A DNA stretch of 64,000 nucleotides from positions 38,531,505-38,595,504 of the forward strand of contig NC_084590.1 in assembly GCF_033807715.1 (NCBI RefSeq), given 5' to 3'. The notes below the pieces were generated by a model, which was given only the letters and a program-made list of their open reading frames with translations, ran no database searches and was not told the origin of the DNA. Numbering within the stretch: the first letter of the stretch is position 1; every line of letters begins with the position of its first letter. The stretch is from Cololabis saira (lineage: Eukaryota > Chordata > Actinopteri > Beloniformes > Belonidae). A program made the translations under genes and the position numbers. Shown one piece after another: positions 60,157-64,000 of this stretch.

Positions 60157-61205
60157 AGGCAAGGCAAGTTTATTTATATAGCACAATTCAACACAAGGTA
60201 ATTCAAAGTGCTTTACATTGACATTAAAAGCGGGAAGACATAATTAGACAGTAAATAACAAATAAGATTGGAAAAAAATAAGAATAAGATGATTATCCAA
60301 TTTATCCATCCTTCCTTAACAAACTACTGACAATCCAGAAGAGATTCCTGAGATCAATCTCTATGTCCAATAATCCATCTGCACCTCTGTTCAAAAAATA
60401 CTCTATATTACTAAATTTATCAACAATAAGCAAGATCTTCCGGACACCTTTCATAATTTCTTTAGTTTTTCATCTGACTTGCATTCATACTCAACTAGAC
60501 ACAGTGTCAATCTACATTTACCCTTCTGTCGAACATCTTTTCATCAGTTTAATATTTCATTTAGAGGTCCTAAACTCTGGAACAGTTTAGATATGTCTCT
60601 GAGGTCCACATTGTCATTTATATCCTTCAAAAAATTGCTGAAAAAATATCTCATGTCCTAATTTTTCAATGTATTCTCTATTATGTATCCTTGTTTTTTC
60701 TTTTCATTTTTATAATTAGAGTTTTCCTATGTTTGTACATTTAATTTTCTGTTTACAGTAGATGACGGGAGTGGAACTCTGTACAAGCCCTCTGGGCTTT
60801 GTTCCCTCCTTGCACTATTTTTTAAATTGTAATAAGATAAGAAATAAGAAAAGAAGTAAAATAATAAAAAGCACAAGTTGTTAAAAATAAGGGCAGTAGA
60901 GTACGGCAGGTAAGTATTTAATTTAAGAGTACGCTTCAGTAAACAGTAATGTTTTTATCCTGATTTAAAGGATCTACAGTTGGAGCAGACCTCAGGTCTA
61001 CAGGAAGTTTGTTCCAACGGTGAGGAGCAGAATAACTGAACGCTGCCTCACCTTGCTTGGTTCTGGTTCTTGGGAACCACAACAAACCAGATCCAGATGA
61101 ACCTCAGGGGTCTGGGAGCTTCATAGGAACTAACAGATCAACCATGTATTTTGGTCCAAGACCATTCAGTGCTTTGTAGACCAGCAGCACTCACTGGAAG
61201 CCAGC
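60157..61205 (-). mobile_element. 5'-truncated L2-like LINE with another LINE nested in it
   Basis: Flanked by AATGCA on both sides (60,151-60,156 and 61,206-61,211). The 3' tail (AAGGCAAGGC) is at the left and RT C-terminal remnants are at about 60,990-61,200 on the - strand (YKALNGLGPKYMVDLLV, EAAFSYSAPHRWNKLPVDLR). It is interrupted at about 60,292-60,830 by a + strand LINE. Confidence 0.8.
60292..60838 (+). mobile_element. nested LINE fragment, RT C-terminus, frameshifted
   Basis: Two overlapping + frames read SILLNLSTISKIFRTPF and HSYSTRHSVNLHLPFCRTSF then RGPKLWNSLDMSLRSTLSFI, an RT C-terminus broken by frameshift. The 3' UTR includes TGGAACTCTGTACAAGCCCT. A repeat of AATAAGAT at both edges suggests the target duplication. 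Confidence 0.7.
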
Positions 61206-61268
61206 AATGCAGTGCAAAACTGTAAAACTATAGTCTCTGGACAAGATTTAGTTTTGCTAAAATATATT

Positions 61269-62183
61269 AAGATATCAATCCCTTGGTCTCTGACTCAGTT
61301 AAATCATTTGAGCAAATCAGCCCTGATTTTAATATTCCCCACAAGTATCTCCAAATCCGTCACTTTATAGGATCTCTCTTGAAGTCAGGAGGGATCTGCA
61401 TGGGACTGTCAGAGCTGGAAAACACTATAGTTCTGGCAAAATCTCCTAAAGGACTGATTTGCAAGATTTATACTTCACTGCTTATTCTGATTCTTCAGGT
61501 TATAACTCTTTGAAGCTGTTGTGGGAGCGTGATCTGGAGGTGACGTTTAATCCTGTAGACTGGGACAAGATCTGCAGCGAGACTTTTCCTCAATCTCTAT
61601 GAACAGAACTTTACATTTTTTCACAGGACTTACTACACTCCTGTTCGCCTGCAGAAAATGTTCCCTGACACTTCCAACCTTTGTTATAAATGTAAGACAC
61701 ACAAAGGTACATTTATCCATTTGTTTTGGTCATGTGACCACATCCAGATTTTCTGGAAGGGGGTTCACTCTGTAATCCAGCAGGTCATTGGTAAACAGAC
61801 ACATCGACATGTGGATGTCACAGATTTCTGCTCTTATTCCTCTCGAGAAGCTGACTCATGACCTTCATCACAAATCGGATAAGTTTTGGAGGATCTGGGA
61901 ATCATTGCACTCCTTACAGAAGCCTTAACTCAGTTTCTGCCCCTGTCACTTATCCCATGTATGTGCTCTTCGTTTACCTGTCTCTTAATTTACCTATTTA
62001 TTTACTTATTAATTTTATGCATACGTACTGCACAGCGCTTACTGTTGGTTTGGGGTGGGTTTTTTTTAATTTTTTTTATTTTTTTTTCTACGTTTTGTTG
62101 TGTCTCGTTTTGTTCTGTTCTAATGTTTGTACCCATAAAATTGAAAAACCAATAAAAAGAGTATTAAAAAAAGATATCAATCC
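61269..62183 (+). mobile_element. 5'-truncated L1 with 13-bp target duplication
   Basis: Insert 61,282-62,170, flanked by AAGATATCAATCC on both sides. The coding remnants read ISPDFNIPHKYLQIRHFIGS and FPDTSNLCYKCKTHKGTFIH then LFWSCDHIQIFWKGV, the L1 ORF2 C-terminal CCHC-like region. It ends AATAAAAAGAGTATTAAAAA. Structure is typical target-primed reverse transcription. Confidence 0.9.
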
Positions 62184-62558
62184 TGTTTGAGATAATCTCC
62201 TTTTCCATATCTCTAACTAATGGGCCAATATGTTGAAGACAATATCAGGAGGACCTCAGGTCTCTTTATCATGTTGAGGCAATAGTAATACCCGATACAG
62301 TTGTCCTTACGAAAGTTTTAAGCAGGAACCTTCTGGCAAGGCGACTGACCTTACTTTGAAAGACAACTTTACATATCACCCCTAAAGATGCCTGAATCCC
62401 AAACGTTCTTAATTTTAGCAAGTTAGAAGAGATCACACAGTGACAGAGATGGAGAAAGAGAGAAAGAGACAGAACTCACAGAGAGAGAGGGATTTTCAAT
62501 ATGGAAACCTGTCTTTGACTACCTGCAGATCCTGCAGTTTCAGATTATACATCTGTTA

Positions 62559-62674
<116 letters not shown>

Positions 62675-62737
62675 TACATTTGTTTCTTTCCCCAGTTTCT
62701 GGTTTGAAAAAGCACACAGATAATCCACTTAATCGTC

Positions 62738-64000
62738 GCTCTGCTGTCGGCCTGCATGCATGTTGAGTAGAATCACCTTTTTCCTAATCGTATTAAATTA
62801 TGACTAACATGTCGAACTACAAATAGCCAATTACCTCACCATTTCAACAAAGCGCCTATTTAAACGCGTAGAACCGGAGCCTGATAGATGAAAGCTGTAA
62901 TTCTCCGTAGCAACCATAATAAAAAAAGAAATTAGTTTCTATTTGAAAATTGCAATTCCTCACTAAAGTACAATTTAGAGCAATATCAAAAGCTCACATT
63001 ACAAATGAGATGTACCTCCATTGACTTCAGCAGGTGTGGGTGATGTATGTAATTAACTGGCTCTATCAGATCTGGGCTGATGTTTGAGAGCTGAGACCAT
63101 TCTGAACTAATAATAATAATAATAATTAAAGCTGTTAGCAGCAATGAACGGGCCCTCGCGGGTGCAATTTTCACCAATAAAAGTCAAGGACTCAAAACTA
63201 AGTCCGATGACACCACCCATGACTCTATATGTCAAACCATCCAAAAGATATGGCAGAAAGTAGGAACTATCAAATATGGACCAATCAGATGAAGGGGGGG
63301 CACGCTTTTTGGCGTCTAGCGTCGCCACGGTAACGCTTTTGACTGAGAAAAGTAACGTGCATCGTCTCAGGATGGAGACGCACATTTTGATGTACAACAC
63401 ACCTGGGTGGACGTTACGGTTCGGGCCGTATTAACTGCCGAAGGAATGGCATAAATTGCGCCAAAATTACATGATTAATTGAAAATGGCTGACTTCCTGT
63501 GCGGTTTTGGCCATGGTGCCAAGAGACTTTTCTTTAAGTTGCGACATGATACAGGTGTGTAGCGATTTTCGTGCATGTACTTCAAACCGTATTGTGGGGC
63601 GTGAGGAACAAAGTTTTCTAGGGGGCGCTGTTGAGCCGTTAGGCCACGCCCATTAATGCAAACCATGAAATATCACGTTTTTTGCCAGGCCTGCATGCAA
63701 ATTGGTGACTTTGGGGGCACGTTTAGGGGGGCAAAAAGGCCCTCATTTCGTCGGAAGAAAAATGAGAAAAACGAGGAACACGAGAAAAACAAAAACACCT
63801 ACAGATACAATAGAGCCTTCGCACTGTAAGTGCTCTGGCCCTAATAATACATTTCATTTGTTAGGCGCCTTTCATAACCTTACGAGGCCGTATAAGGTCG
63901 CCGTACAACAATCAAAATACAAAAACACAATTTAAACAATACAGAACAGCAAAGTTTGAAGCAGAACACAAAAGACCACGTAAGTTGTAAGTGTACTTAG
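62738..64000. other. dclk1 upstream flank
   Basis: 62,738-63,107 shows nothing recognised. It is followed by the TAA-flanked element; 63,851-64,000 resembles an antisense LINE 3' end (ATACATTTCATTTGTTAGGC) but is too short to be sure. Confidence 0.4.
63108..63850. repeat. probable dispersed element inserted in a TAA repeat
   Basis: It starts within (AATAAT)n, then TTAAAGCTGTTAGCAGCAAT and GAACGGGCCCTCGCGG; it ends ATAGAGCCTTCGCACTGTAA, GTGCTCTGGCCC and then TAATAAT again. GC- and CpG-richer than its flanks. The resemblance to a common teleost repeat is from memory; class unknown. Confidence 0.5.

Overview
This window is vertebrate nuclear DNA, almost certainly from a percomorph-type teleost fish. 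It is intron-rich, with long AT, GT and CT microsatellites and a dense load of hAT, Tc1/mariner, piggyBac-like and non-LTR elements of kinds familiar from fish genomes. There is no bacterial, plasmid or phage content, no operon, no CRISPR array, and I found no rRNA or canonical tRNA gene.

Two protein genes lie tail to tail. The left half (7,587-40,082, + strand) is the 3' end of neurobeachin (nbea): 13 coding exons with matching splice phases encode the last 601 residues, covering the C-terminal part of the BEACH domain and the WD40 propeller. The right half (43,719-60,018, - strand) is doublecortin-like kinase 1 (dclk1): one 5' UTR exon and 15 constitutive coding exons encode a predicted 749-residue protein with two doublecortin domains, a Ser/Pro-rich linker and a CaMK-type kinase domain. 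NBEA and DCLK1 are also neighbours in other vertebrates, so this is conserved synteny. The two stop codons are 3.6 kb apart and the best poly(A) signals are only about 0.65 kb apart. The rest of nbea lies to the left of base 1; the dclk1 upstream flank runs from about 60,019 to 64,000.

The most informative gene-level result is at the 3' end of dclk1. An additional 74-nt (or 65-nt) cassette exon can be read at 44,395-44,468. Its inclusion shifts the terminal exon into a second frame that ends in FSDEDATRM, the mammalian alternative C-terminus. The terminal exon is therefore dual-coding. The ancestral acceptor of the cassette reads AC instead of AG, and an in-frame AG lies 9 nt downstream. In nbea, the acceptor of the exon at 31,122 abuts the hexamer tail of a retroposon, and that exon opens with a donor-like GTAAGT.

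The introns hold many mobile elements with readable target-site duplications. There are three copies of a 711-713 bp hAT MITE with perfect 8-bp duplications, and two copies of a second hAT MITE (634 and 614 bp). Single hAT-type elements lie at 34,912 and 54,317, and two TTAA-flanked elements at 6,768 and 58,444. There are two TA-flanked elements, one of which contains a BED-finger transposase fragment while the other sits inside a dead Tc1-like gene. A 660-bp segment of dclk1 intron 3 is duplicated directly upstream of dclk1 exon 1, and the upstream copy has been split by nested LINEs. I saw no previously undescribed multi-gene system; the novelty here is in splicing architecture and transposon nesting. 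Species, and which teleost paralogue each gene is (nbeaa/nbeab, dclk1a/dclk1b), cannot be decided from the sequence alone.
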